NCBI RefSeq assembly: GCF_010093815.1
Contig: NW_022985563.1
Location: 574,247 to 638,246, forward strand
Source of the DNA: Pseudovirgaria hyperparasitica
Lineage: Eukaryota > Ascomycota > Dothideomycetes > Acrospermales > Acrospermaceae
Direction of reading: 5' to 3'
Length of the DNA: 64,000 nt
The notes beneath the pieces were generated by a model. The model had not been told where the DNA came from, made no database searches, and was given only the letters and a program-made list of their open reading frames with translations. The position numbers were made by a program, and so were the translations under genes. Below, in pieces: positions 11,584-23,687 of the stretch (position 1 is the first letter of the stretch; every line of letters begins with the position of its first letter).

Positions 11584-14160
11584 TCACATATCTCTCAATC
11601 CTTTCGGTGGCCCTCCTGTACTCAAACTTGGTGGGAGGTCATCGTAGCGGGTGCCCCAGTCACTCTCCGTTGCTCCCAGGGTAAGCTCTAGCGTCTTTCC
11701 TTCCGTGAAAAAACCATGGTCCATCCAGTTCTTCGTGTACGGCTCTCCATCCATGGTCGCACTCTGGATATAAATGGCATTGTATGTTGGGTCGAAGTTG
11801 ATGTTACGGATTGTCGCAGTCTTTCCGGTGACACCGTTCTTAAGCTTCACTTCCGCAAAGAATGGCGGCGTGATAAAGTAAACGTTCTGTCCAGGATTCG
11901 GGAACGTGCCCATCATGGCCAAAGTTGAGAACGAGCCCATGGCACCAGAATCGTCGTTTCCTGGGATGCCGTTGAGAGAAGTATTGAATTGCGACGGTAT
12001 ATATGAATGAGCACGTTTTGCTGAGAGCGCTGGTCGACCTGCAAAGTGATACAAGAAAACAGTAAGAAAAGAAGGCTCATTCCCCATATATATGATGGGG
12101 TATTCGTGGAAGTAGTCCAGTCGGTTCACAAACACATCAGGTCCGCCAAGAGTGTCTATGAGTGTCGCCATATCTCCAGGAACGAACCACGTGTAAAGCC
12201 ATGACGGAGATTCGTACGTCTCGCCTCCGTTAGGATTGAGGTAACAGCTGGTGAAGTTCAGGAGCTCGGAACAGAAGATTGGATCTTCAAAACCCCAGGT
12301 CATGTTCATGAACCGAGGCTGGAGAAAGCCAACGAAGCCCGTGTCGGTACCATTAATTGCAGAAGTCTGATCCGCCTTGAACATATTCTTCCACCCATGA
12401 GAACGTGCGAAGTACTTGCCGATATCGTCTGACTTGCCCATACCCCGCGCCATCTCGGCGATACAGAAGTCGTCATACGCATACTCTACTGTTCTTGAAA
12501 TACTCCTAGTGTGAGCTCCAACACCCACGTAGTCGAAATCGTCTGTTGGAATAAATCCATATTCGTGCCAACTGTGCAGACTGCCCCGGCCTTCGACACT
12601 CCATATTGGAGGCTCCTCTTCAGCATCGGAGATAACAGCCTCATATGCCTTCTCCCAGTCGATATCGCCGGTAAGATTCTTGAGCCAGGCATCAGCAAGA
12701 ACGATATCAGCATTGGAACCACCCTGTGTGAAACCTTTGTCGAACGTCATGCGACAATCTGGCAGCTTCCCAACATGATTATAGATGTCAATCAAGCTTG
12801 CAACCATCTCAGTCTGCGCCACTGGATCGACTAGCGTTATCAGTGGATGAATGCTCCGGAAGCTAACATCGCATCAGATATCATACAAAGACAGATGTTT
12901 GAGACCCTTACCTATCCCATATACAGTAAAATGAGTCGTAGTACTTGAGACCACTGTCCCAATATGGATTTTCTCCAGTATAGTCTTGAGGGCTGATCAG
13001 AGTCCTGTAGAGTCCAGACCAGAAGACAGTTTGTAGCTCTTCATCTACAGCACTGGCATCCACCTCCACAGAAGAGAGCTTCAGGTCCCACGACTTCTCG
13101 ACTGACTCCACAGTCCCATCGAAATCAAAGTCTGGTAACTCCTTCTCCGCATTACTGCATGCTTGCTCTACACTAATGAAGCTAACTCCAACACGAGCAA
13201 GGATCTGTCCGTTAGCTGGCGCTTCGAAACGAGACCAGGCACCTGCTGGTATCCCACTAGGATTGACACCATCTGGAAAGACGTCGACGTGATCGATTCC
13301 TGGACCAGGCCGTATATTTACAAAAATTCCCGTGTCACGGATGCTAGCTCCTGAGAAGTCTGTGCAAAAGAAAGCGTTGTACGTGCCTATACCGAAAGAA
13401 GGACCAAAGTTGCCACTTCCAATGATCCTCCCGGTAACATTATCGACATGGATAGATGCATTACTCCTGGACTCCGATAGATCTGTAAGGTCGGCGAGGA
13501 TAAGAGGACTTGATTTCACATTGGTCAACGCCTGAGGAAAGTTGAATCGATACAAAGCGGCATGCTCCGCAACAGTCATCTCCGCACGAACGCTGTTATT
13601 GAGCGTGATGGCGAAATAGCCGACACGGGCTTCTATGGTCTCATTGAGTGGTGCTGCAGCTCTACCAGACTTTGTGAATTTGCATTGCTCAATGTCATCA
13701 GAAGGGCACCCAGCATGAGCGAACAGCGGGAAAAATCCCATGGATGCACCCTATGTGTCTATCAGTCGTATCTCGATTCAGAGCCTGAGCTACTCACACC
13801 GCCAGTGCCATCATCGTGCATATGTGAGAACCCAGTCACGTCACTGCCTTCGGACGACCAGCCAGCTTGATTCTCTTTAGTCACATCAGCAACGGCCTTG
13901 GCCATGCCTACGTGTTGACCGTTAGATCCTGATCTCGTATTCTAGAGCATTGTACTGACTGAAAGGGCGCGTAGCCCCCGCAAACACATGTCCTACCGCT
14001 AAGTGTTAGCTCTGTGAAATTAATTCGTTCAGTGCCCAGTGCTACCTCCATTGGTGGTACCGATGAGTGGATCGATGAAGCGAAGAATATTTTGCGTAGC
14101 GATAGCATGGCCCAGTAGGCACATGTATAGCCAGACTAGATACCTCGGCGAGGTAGACAT
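11584..14160 (-). CDS. Secreted GH92 alpha-1,2-mannosidase
   Basis: Calcium-dependent exo-mannosidase of glycoside hydrolase family 92, acting on alpha-mannosyl glycans outside the cell. Five exons (14160-14046, 13992-13960, 13907-13798, 13750-12912, 12862-11584) with four introns of 47-53 nt give 791 residues. The start is chosen because it yields a signal peptide (MSTSPRYLVWLYMCLLGHA-type) directly followed by the GH92 opening FIDPLIGTTNGG, then HVFAGATRPFSMAKAVADV across two introns, and HMHDDGTGG. Further family hallmarks are YDSFYCIWDSFRSIHPL across the last intron, KGFTQGGSNADIVLADA and GNDDSGAMGSF in the catalytic half. The 33-nt second exon is easy to miss in automatic prediction. All splice junctions restore family-typical sequence. 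Confidence 0.94.
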
Positions 14161-14975
14161 AACGATTGTTTTGCTGGAATACGATCATGTCAGGTCGAGA
14201 TACCTCACCTAGCTACCCAGGGCATGGAGAAGTACTTGAGGAAGCATTCTCACGTAACATTACGCCCAGGAGCACCCCGCTCAAGTGATGTCAGTGGGTA
14301 GCATAGTGCCGCGATCAGGCCGGGTAGGAGCACTGTTCCCTTTCCCATTCCAGCTGCCGGACAGAGAGATGAAGCTAGCAAATGCAACTTAAACTCACAC
14401 CGGTGTGTGCATAAATTGATTAGGTGATTATGTTTGCATAGACGTCTTTGTTACTTGTAGCCCCATGGCTACATATATCTTCCGATTCCGTGTGCAAAAG
14501 AAGTGACCGAAGGCTATCTCTACGTCAAGTCTAACACATATGCACGAAGGTGCTCGCAAAAGGACTTGCTGACGACGTTCTAGGTTGTTGACTCCGAGTT
14601 GTTGTTGTGTTTGCCGAGAGGCTCAAAGTGCCGCTTTCCCTTCTTGTATTAGCGTGGATTTCCTGGGATGCGGGGAGCTTGGCGCGGCAGTAATATGAGG
14701 CCTCAGGCATCAAAACATCAAACTATGTTTGCAACATTCAAGTCACATTCTCATGCCCCTGTGAGACTTCTCAATGTTGAAACATACCGGCATTAAAACA
14801 GTACAGCGATGTCTGTGTCGTCTTACTGGAGGCACCGAAGAGTTTCATGGTCGCTTGGGTGTAGTAGCATCATGCTGTTAGAGTCTTTCCAATTACTGGA
14901 CTGTTGCTGGCACTGGAAACGAACACCAGGACATCAGCAAAAGCGTAGTCCCTAACTACTGGCTACGTTTATGAT
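14161..14975. other. Intergenic, no supported gene
   Basis: 815 bases upstream of the GH92 gene and beyond the 3' end of the next gene. An alternative upstream ATG with a hydrophobic leader near 14335 exists on the minus strand, but joining it would need an extra intron and is not required. Nothing else recognised. Confidence 0.4.
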
Positions 14976-16063
14976 CTATTTAAGCTCTCTCGCAGCTACA
15001 TGCTCCTCTTCTCCCCGCGTGGCGGACTTCGCACCCCATTCAGCCCACGCTGATGCTCGAGAGCCAGCATATGCTGCCTCGGTGGCAAGTTCACGTATGA
15101 GCGCCAAGTCAATAGATCCGCCGTTGGAAAATCGCTCCTTCAGAGTGCTGCGCAGAAGTGCTAACATACCATCATCATTTGCATATTCTCCTATCACCAA
15201 GACGGCTCCGATAGTATCATTTGAGTCCGGCTTGCCAAGCATCTGGAGCAGCGCCGTCTTGAAACCCTCGTTGCAGACTTTGACGTCCTTTTCATTTCTC
15301 CTGCACGACTCTAGTCCATCGTGGCCGAGTTCGGGTGTATGAAGCGCGCTGCGTTGCGATAAGACGCCGCATTCCTCATCCCAGAATGCGGCCGCCAACG
15401 ACTGACGGGTGTAGTCAAGTGTCAGTATTACTTGCGCTGGATCTGCGTGGTATCTGGGATCCTCTGGTAGGATGTAGGGATCAGAACATCGGCCTTGGAG
15501 ATCGAGTGCTGGGACGAGCTGATGCGCGACGTGGTCAAGGCGCTTCCAGTTGAAGACACGGACTTTGCTGAGCGCCGCTTGAACGTCGCGAAGTGCCACT
15601 TCGTGGTTGATAGTTTTCAGATCGGATGCAGATACGGCTATGGAGTTTATGCTGCTGTCGAGTGTGGACCCAGCTGCAGCTACGAGCGCTTGAATTATGG
15701 GTGCCAGAGCGCTTTGTGGCTTGGTAACACGCTTCAAGGGCCAGTACTTCTGGCAAATTTGTTGTGAAAATAGACAGTACTTTGATGAAATGATGTCGCC
15801 GGTTGGCTCTTCATTTTGACCAAGCATGTATGTTTTGTATCTCTCACTACCTTCAATCTTGGCAATGTCAAGATACGCTCCATCTCTGAGACGTGCGCTG
15901 ATAGTCCTGATATTGCAGTCAGTTCACATGAATGGTGCGACTAAGGAATGTCTTACGCATAGCCGCTCGACAGAGAGATGCCAAGACCCGTATCAAAATC
16001 CATTGCAGCAAGGCCACCGCCTAACACACTTGAAAGCAAAAGCGAGTGATAGCAGATCCTCAT
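14976..16063 (-). CDS. Secreted protein with HSP70/actin-like ATPase fold
   Basis: Two exons, 16063-15957 and 15906-14976, with a 50-nt intron; 345 residues. The start gives a signal peptide (MRICYHSLLLSSVLGGGLAA). The mature part begins MDFDTGLGISL, resembling the degenerate phosphate-1 strand of the HSP70/actin superfamily. VILTLDYTRQSLAAAFWDEE resembles the phosphate-2 strand, and AVLVIGEYANDDGMLALL resembles the adenosine-binding segment. I recognise this as a fungal family usually labelled actin-like ATPase domain protein, with no known function. It is shorter than a full HSP70 nucleotide-binding domain and has no substrate-binding domain. The combination of a signal peptide with this fold suggests an ER-lumenal or extracellular protein. 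The superfamily call is moderate; the gene structure is firm. Confidence 0.72.
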
Positions 16064-16630
16064 CTTCAGAGAGTTTCAGTGAAAACTGTGCTGAACGAAG
16101 TAAAGCCAAGACTAGGACTTCGAGCGGGAAAATGTATTTCAATACTTTGTTTGCTGTCTAGGCGCCAGGGCTGGAGGAACATATGTGTTGGGATCCACGC
16201 CCTGAATGGTCTGCGCCTTTCGGCCTCATCACGCTAACCACACTAAGACTAGAGCATGTCCACAACAATTCGCTTCGAAATCCGAAACCTCCAGGAACCC
16301 GCCCGACTCTTAACCATCATTACTCCATCGTTATGTCAATTAGCATCGAATCGGATTAAAATAGACCATTGCCGCCGCTTCTCCGAAGCCATTGGTGCAG
16401 CCAACATGTTTCGGGCCCAGTCACGCACGCGATTGGCGGATACAATGGAGCTGCTGACGCCGTCCTGTTATTACTTATGCCTTTCTAATTGTACGAATCA
16501 TGCAGAGCAGGCAGTCGTTTCACAATATGAGCTTGACAAAGATCGGCTAGAACTTAGCGTCTCTGCGCAGCCACAAAATCTCAGATTTAGTTCTTACAAG
16601 ACGCACTATATCGGCCCCATCCTTTAGCGA

Positions 16631-16664
16631 AGATCTCCACTACCGATCAGTAGTGGAGCCATCT
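16631..16664. repeat. Perfect inverted repeat (hairpin)
   Basis: Nine-base arms CTCCACTAC / GTAGTGGAG surround a 6-base loop (CGATCA). Outside them, AGAT and ATCT extend the stem across a 2-base bulge. It sits about 345 bases upstream of the protease gene. Confidence 0.8.
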
Positions 16665-16704
16665 AGAAATAGTTTCATAGGAACTTGCCGGTCGTTACAT
16701 AAAT

Positions 16705-16727
16705 CGTAGTAGCAAAGTTGTACTACG
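16705..16727. repeat. Short inverted repeat
   Basis: Seven-base arms CGTAGTA / TACTACG around a 9-base spacer, 40 bases downstream of the stronger hairpin. The GTAGT core is shared by both. Confidence 0.6.
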
Positions 16728-17006
16728 CCCTCTTTTGGATGAGCGAGCCTATCCCCAACATGTTACTTGCAAACAATGCTTCGATGTGGCTGAAACTTGA
16801 TCTGGATATAGAAGTTGTCGAAGTTGGGTGGGTCCTTATGCATCCTCATGCAAACAATTTTGGAGGCTTTGGAGAGTTGGAATCCTGCATTCGAACGAGA
16901 TGACTGGCGCATGGACACTTCGACGAATAACATAAAGGCTCTGCTGTAGCTGATATTTCTTTCTGCTCAACATCATCATCAATCATCTCTGTCATTCATT
17001 CTTTCA

Positions 17007-19044
17007 ATGTATCGCTTCTTATTTCAATCGTTGACGTCCTTTGCCATTGTGACCTATGGGTTGCCTCAGGCGGCGCCCATTGATCCAGCAGATCCGAATG
17101 CATCAGATCCGACTACAGTTCCTGGTCAGGACTTTGCTCTTCCGGATGCCAGAACTCCTGAACCTCCAGCAATCAAGGAGCTTCCGGATGGATGTGATCC
17201 CACCAATTTCTCGCAGGACTGCATCACTACACTGGACAATGATGAACAAGGAGCCTACCTTTGGTTTGAAAAGGGCCATGGTATGTTACACTCTATTGAT
17301 CTCGGGTCAATGAGAGCTGAAAGTTCTAATGTCGTTACAGGATGTACCGACGATGAGCAGAAGAAGCTAAAATATGGTAAGCAAATCTGCATGCCTTGAT
17401 ATCCTAGTCCAAATCTCATATCGCGCAGGGCTGTGGGATGCCCAAGACATGCTGAAATATGCTGCCAAATGGGGTGTTGAGCGATCGTCTCGAGATGTTG
17501 TCTCAGCAGACTACTGGATGGGACCCAACTGGAGAGAGTACCAAAGTCGGATCAAAGGAAATTTAGGTAGAGCGAGCGAGTTCATCAACAACAAAAGCAA
17601 CAAAAAGAATTACATCACCATCACCTGCAAAGACCCCAAGGGATACTGCAAGCGAGGCAGCGTTGAAGGTGGTAAGGTCATCGGTGGCTATGCATGGGAC
17701 TACAACGGCTGGTTCGGTTACTATGGACATATCAACATGTGTAGTCCGTACTACGACATGAAAGACATTTCTGGCAAGATCGATGACCTCAATCAGTACA
17801 GAAAAGATGGTCAGATTGAAAGGCTTCAGGACATGCGATACTTCCAAACTTACGGTCAATTCTTGGCTCACGAGATGATGCACTTACGCAGCACCTACAA
17901 CCCTGAACCTAAAATCGAGGACAAGTATCTATGGGGAGCAACAGGCGACTTCAAGAATGATGTGCGCGCATACGGCCCTAAACGCGTCCACCAACTGGCC
18001 AAAGGCGACGCAACTGGCTCCGAAGATCAAAGCGGAGGCAAAGTATCCACCATCAATGCCGACAGTTATGCCCTTCTCATGAATTCTATTTTCTGGTGGG
18101 ACGTCACGCAGTACTTTCCTGGCGTCCCCGGCCGACCAGAAGGCTCCCCTCCCCCTGGCCTACCACCACCACTTCTCGTCTTCCCCTCCGTCTCACTCGG
18201 GGATATTACCGACACGGTATCCATCACCAGCGCAGAAGACCAACTCGACAAAGCCATCGACTCCTACCTGGTCAGCGACGACATCGAACCGGCAACCCCA
18301 GTTTCTACTAGCACGCCATCACCCACCACCGCACCCCCCGTCCCAGACAAGAATGAATGCCATGGCATCAGCGGCGACTACTGGGTGATGTCCCGCGATA
18401 TTGCCGTGTCATCTGCCACCGAGTTTTGCGCCCAGTCCGAGCACACAAAGAAATACAACGTTGGCTCCGTCAACGAGCTCGAGCTCTCCGTGCGTAACCT
18501 GGCCGACGATAGCAAAGCACCCACCGATGCTCCCGACTGCGCTGCACGGTTCCAGAACGCTGTCATCGATGGCTGCGACGGCAACGACGCCGTTAATAAC
18601 CCGCACAACTACAAGTTCGGCGGCACGTTGACCACCGGCGATGGCTGGGAGTACAAGATGACGCCGCTCAGCCAGCAGGTCAACGAGGTCGCCTGCGACG
18701 TCTCATACAAATTTTTCTACGACGGTTTCGAGATCCGCGGGAAGAACCTGCCTGATGCCAAGTTTGGCGCGGAGGGAGAGGGGTTGAAGGACCAGGTTGC
18801 CGGTTGTGGCGCAATCACGAAGTGGAACTTTGAGCGGACGCCTAACGATTGCTGCTTCCAGTGGTATGCGTCTGGGCAGCTACCGATTGGGACGAAAGCT
18901 TGTGTTGGTAGAGCGCTCATGTCGGCCGGGGGAAGTGGGGTAGGAAATTGTCATGGATCTGGAAAGAGAGGAGTCGATTATATTGATACTTGGCCTGGGT
19001 ATGGTGACGAGGGAAGACATGTATTTGGGAACAGTACGGCGTAG
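17007..19044 (+). CDS. Secreted HExxH metalloprotease-like protein with Cys-rich C-terminal module
   Basis: Three exons (17007-17280, 17341-17376, 17429-19044), introns 60 and 52 nt, 641 residues. A signal peptide ends near residue 18 (SLTSFAIVTYG). The protease-like region has HEMMH at 251-255, then RAYGPKRVHQLA and NADSYALL, the order typical of fungal HExxH proteins placed in or near the lysine-specific metallo-endopeptidase family. A Pro/Thr/Ser linker (about 345-420) leads to a C-terminal module with CHGISGDYWVMSRD, APDCAARFQNAVIDGCDGND, YKFGGTLTTGDGWEY and FQWYASGQLPIGTKAC. I recognise this module as recurring at the C-termini of unrelated secreted fungal proteins, including some chitinases. 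The 36-nt middle exon is confirmed by frame. Substrate unknown; both domains point to extracellular action. Confidence 0.85.
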
Positions 19045-19404
19045 GATTGGTATTGACTCAGTAGTGGAGTTGGCGTTTGATATGACTGATCCCTTTTGAT
19101 TATAGAATTCAGGGTTCTGACAAAGTGAAAAAGAATTCCGTCCTTATGTGGTCATTGAATTTCTGACTAAAACTGGGAAATCTTCCAGGTGTAGCAATCG
19201 AACTGGCTTTCAAGTACCTCGCTCTTGCTTCTAGATGTGACTAATCGTCATATTGCGCTACTCTGACAGAGAATGCACAAGACGATTCGAGGTCTTGAAT
19301 ATCTGCCAGATCTTATTATCTGTTACGTCTCTGTATGCGTTCCAGTTCTGTATAATTAGCAATCCATATAGCTGGCTCAGCGCAAACTCCATTGCAAAAT
19401 AACT
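19045..19404. other. Intergenic, convergent
   Basis: Between the protease stop and the 3' end of the ankyrin pseudogene. Nothing recognised beyond expected 3' UTR sequence. Confidence 0.4.
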
Positions 19405-22400
19405 CTACTTCCTTGCGCACAACTTCACGATATCCACAAGCCCACATGCACTCGCCACATCAATTGCACTTCTTCCCTTTCCATCCTCTCTCAGTGGATC
19501 CCCTACCTTCCCTATGAAGAACTGAAACGATTTCTTATCATGTTTAAGAGCATGCATCAAGGCTCAAGCCATGTCTTCTCCTGGTGGCGATGTGGGAAGC
19601 TGTTTCGCCTGCGTTATTGACAGCTTGGACATCAGCTTCACTGTCAGTCGTAAATAGTTGCGCAAAAGCATTCACATGGCACGGCTTATCGCCGTATTCG
19701 CGCTTGTACGCACCAAACTCTTTCTCGCACGCTGTGACGTTTTTTCCCGTGTCATTTGCTCTCGACGCTACATATGCGAGTAGCGGAGTGTTGCCCTCGT
19801 TGTCCCGGACATCGATCGATCTGCCTGGAAGCAGGTACTGATTCCAAAGCAGTAGACTTGAGCGGATAGGTTCGCTGGTTGCTTGATATCTGATACGGGA
19901 CGTCGAAAGACATGTGTCGGCAATATAGTGAAGTGCAGTGCGGCCATATGGGTCTGGCTCTAGCAGGTCAGCACCCTTGAATATTAGTAGATCGCACAAG
20001 CGCATTATATCGAGCACTGTCGTAGTCGAAACATCCACGTCAGCTTCCAGTAGAGGTTTAGCAAAGGACTTTACATTATGTGGTTTCTTAGATTTTCTTT
20101 CACAACCATGTTGTGATTTGTACCAAGGGTTGACATCTGAGGACCGGGCAATTAGGTCAGGTCCAAACTGCATCATTGGATACTCACCCATCAACTGGGG
20201 ATCGTCATTAAAGTTGCTCCATATTACATGCTCTCTGGTTGTTTCCGCACGGGCATGAATTGCAGTTCGAGCTCGAGCGTCGACGAGTGATACCTCTGCG
20301 CCGTACCGGAGTAATGCTGCCACAGACTCCAAATCACTCGCTGAACAAGCATTGTGTAGCGGTGTCCGACCAGCACTGTCTTTCTGGTTGAGGAGACATG
20401 ATCCAGTTTTGCTGAGGAGTAAGCGGACAATATTGGAGTAACGAGCACGGCAGGCAAGGTGCAAGGCATTGTGTTTGTCTTTTGTCACAAGCATAGCATT
20501 GGCTCCGGCAGACAGTATCTCTGCTGTGAAGCGGTCCGACTTGAGAGCAGCTAGATGCAGAGGCGCAAAACCAAAGACATCTTGTGAACCGAGCTGAACC
20601 ATCTCTGACACGCCTGAGGTTTCGAGGAATGTGATCTGATGCTTCGTAAAATTGTTGTGATACTCGTCACTCCTCTGGAGGAATACATGCAGTGGAGTCA
20701 TCCTGTCGTTGCTCTGTGCATTCACAGATATACCGAAACCAATCATGCGTTGGGATCTCCTATAGAATTCGTCGTTTCCATTGTATTGAGATGAAAGGTG
20801 ATGCAGGAGGGTATTGTCATGACGATTCACGCTGAGCGGGTCGAGTCCACGAGAGAGGAATTCGTCAAAGAGATTTCCTCTATGGAATGCGGTCGATAGT
20901 ATATGGAGAGCATTGTTTCCGGTATAGTCAACTACATTACTCCTCGCTCCGTACTCATCAAGTACTCGAATCAACTCTTTGTTGTTTAGACCGCACAAAA
21001 GTAAGGTCTTGCCATCAGCGCAACGCGTTTCTAGGTCTGTATTTTCATCTAGCAAGATGGATACAAGCTCTTATAAATTTGCATAATCATATTTCGTGGC
21101 CAATGCAAACCAACAATGTCTCTCGACATTAATATTGGCACATTGAGCAAGAATGGATTCGAACAGTGGCGTGCTTACAGACATAACTTCTTCTACTACA
21201 CTGAAGCCTCCGTCCGTGTCTTTGTTGAGATCTCCGCCATGTCGCAAGAGACATTTGACAATCTCTTCTATATGCTCGATATTCCACAGTCGTGCAGCTT
21301 TTTGGAGCCAAGGCTCTTCGCAGAGGGGAATATCTGTACGCTCATTGCTCATTGGGATCACATCCAGACTCAATGAGAAGCCGAACGAGGGCTGGTTAAT
21401 AATGGAGGCGAAGAACGCGCTGTGATGTTCCGGCTCCTTCCGTATCTTTCGCATTCATATTTGCGCGTATAAGAGCTTCCAGTACATTTCTGTTGTGTTC
21501 TGATCCTCGGTCGCGGTGATCCTGAGCGCTGATTAGGAGAGGTGTATCGCCACGTCTATTCGGCTTCTCGAGATCAGCGCCCGCTTTAAGGAGTGCCCGG
21601 AAGATATCACTGTAGGTATCAAAGTTCGGCCCTCGCCATTTGTTAACTAGGTTATGTAAGGGTAAAGTTTCGGGGTCTGGTTAACAATTTCCGCCCATTA
21701 TCGCCTGTCGTGGTGTCCAGATGGAAGGCTTCATAACGTCAGCTCCTCTTTCGATGAGTGCTAATGCAATATTTGCATTGCAGTACCACACGCAAGGTAC
21801 AATGCGTCGCGCCACAATACTGCGCGTCCAGAATAGCTAGAGCGACGTCTGTTCTGCTGTATCTACAACTCTCACACATGAGTTGCTCTAATACCGTCGA
21901 TTCGCAGTATGGTATCATAGCAATGGCTTTTTCACTATGTCCGTTCCGACTGACATAGAAGATTGAGCACTCTCCTCTGGTGGTCGTCTCACCATCGATC
22001 AGTTCACCCGCATGATTCTCTGTTGTTTTGACCGTGGCTGGGTCAACGCCAGCCTTGAGCAGTATAGACACAGTTCAAGCATGGTTTTTGATAGCCGCTA
22101 GGTGGATTGGTTTATAAGCCTGAGCATCGGCTTTCGTCGGCTGTTCAACCGTAGCCCAGGAGCAGTCGTGTCGATTCAGCATAGCCATTGTTGGCCGCTC
22201 AGTGTATCTGCGTGCGAATCTGTGCATTATATTCTGGGCCCGAAGCAGCGCTCTCGATTATATATCGGACAAGATAAGTCATTCCACAAAACGCCGCAAC
22301 ATGAAAGCTGCTGGGTACACCGTCGTTGGTATCTTTTGTCTTAGAGATAGCAGTCCATACTAGCGAATAGAAACAAGCTATTGACCGTTTCAAACCATAT

Positions 22401-22760
22401 CCACAATCTGATGCAGGTTTCCTCGGTCTAGCTTCATCATATCGATAGCGTCATGTAGTCGGTGTTTCATATAAGTCGAAATGCCTGCATTAACGAGCTT
22501 CTGCAGCAGGCTGATGTGAAGGATGGATGAGGCTTTAAACGCACTTTGAAGATACTGCTTAGGTCTACTAGTCATCACAAGCTTAAAGATGCGGGGAAAT
22601 AGATCGCAAGACTGTTAAGCTTCTTCAAGAAAAAGCTGTCCTCGGAGGCCATTTCGTCCAGTGCATGAATTCTGAATGAGGGAGAAGCTGAGCCAACAAG
22701 TCCTGCAACAAGGAACGTGGCGAGAAGTTGGCTGCGACAATGTTTCGAAAGAAAATGAAC
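19405..22760 (-). pseudogene. Ankyrin-repeat protein pseudogene
   Basis: Ankyrin repeats can be followed on the minus strand through several frames. The best-preserved part (21055-19544, ~500 codons) has many repeats of the form GRTPLHNACSASDLESVAALLRYG. In the same frame just upstream, a TAA at 21071-21073 separates it from 21454-21074. Farther upstream, ankyrin segments continue with stops at 22199-22201 (TGA) and 22075-22077 (TGA) and frame changes near 21780, 21700, 21430 and 22150. Downstream, the C-terminal repeat (GRSAIDVASACGLVDIVK) lies in another frame after a shift near 19555-19575 and ends at a stop at 19405. Introns do not repair these breaks. The upstream limit is approximate. 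The parent was probably a cytoplasmic protein-interaction scaffold of more than 900 residues; the 5' end is not identified. Confidence 0.78.
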
Positions 22761-23687
22761 GAGACCGGAACATCTTCAGTAGTACGCAAGTGCTGTACTA
22801 GGGACGCAGCGATGACGGGTTTACCTAGTTCTGGTTAGGTGGCAGTCGATGTGGCATGCATAAGGTCCGTACCAGCCCCTAGCACTCCCTTGATCCACAA
22901 ACTCCCATGATCCGGTGCATCGTGCCACCGTCGATATTGGTCCGTCTCGCAGATCCATAGACCAGTTACATGGGCTTGCGATGATAAATGACGACGAAAC
23001 TCGCTGGAGTCTGCAAGTTAATCAGTTGGGCTCAACAGTTCCGAATATCATCTATGACATCTTATTCCAAGAAGGTCTCGTTATGGTTAATGATGTCATA
23101 TTCGTCTATGGTTATGGCTGATCTTGGCATTATCGGAAAAGCTGGTAAGAAAGTGAGGGAATAACACAATCACTGAGGGTCGAAGCGAAGCTTTATATAT
23201 GTGGATCCTTGGAAGAAAATCCTTAAGAGTCCATGCTAAGAGACTTCGGTGTGTTAGGTAATTGAGTATCCTTGACACAGCCAGGCTGCACTGCACAAAA
23301 GGAAAAAAAGGCCAATGAATCACTTTCAAGTCGCAAGAGGCCTTGCGGCCCCTGTTCTCGGCGCATTCCGGTGTGTGCTTCAGTCACCTAGGATTGAAAT
23401 CGTCTCTTATGGTTTATCGCTGGTTGCGAAAGGATCTGCTCACGATTCTGCAACGATGAAACAAAGCGTAGCACATGGACCTTGAACAAGAAGGTCTCTC
23501 ATTGGGCCTGAGTATGGCTGAAGCTACGTAGCAAAGAGCTGGGGGAGCTGAGACTCGAGAGCAGCTATTTTATAAAGTTCGTGCAAGGCTCAAGCTTATC
23601 AGCGAGGAATTCTTTTGTTTCCCGACAATGCAAACTCACGGATGACGCCCTATTTCTGGGGTCTCCATAAGGATTCTCAAGGACCAT
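22761..23687. other. Non-coding or decayed sequence
   Basis: No convincing reading frame. It may contain the eroded 5' portion of the ankyrin pseudogene, because coding-like peptides appear in short runs, but no domain can be named. Confidence 0.4.

Larger units (their letters stand above)
16064..17006. other. Intergenic with two hairpins; promoter of the 17-kb protease gene
   Basis: 943 bases between two divergent secreted-protein genes. Contains two short inverted repeats (16631-16664 and 16705-16727) and a TATA-like CATAAAGG near 16930, about 75 bases before the protease ATG. A plus-strand open stretch at 16256-16627 has no recognisable features and is not called. Confidence 0.45.

Noticed and set aside
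14250-14340. Alternative signal-peptide exon for the GH92 gene
   Set aside because: A hydrophobic ATG-initiated leader exists here, but the ATG at 14160 already gives a signal peptide in frame with the GH92 start without another intron.
16256-16627. 123-codon plus-strand open stretch
   Set aside because: No recognisable family, low protein-like character, and it occupies a probable promoter region.
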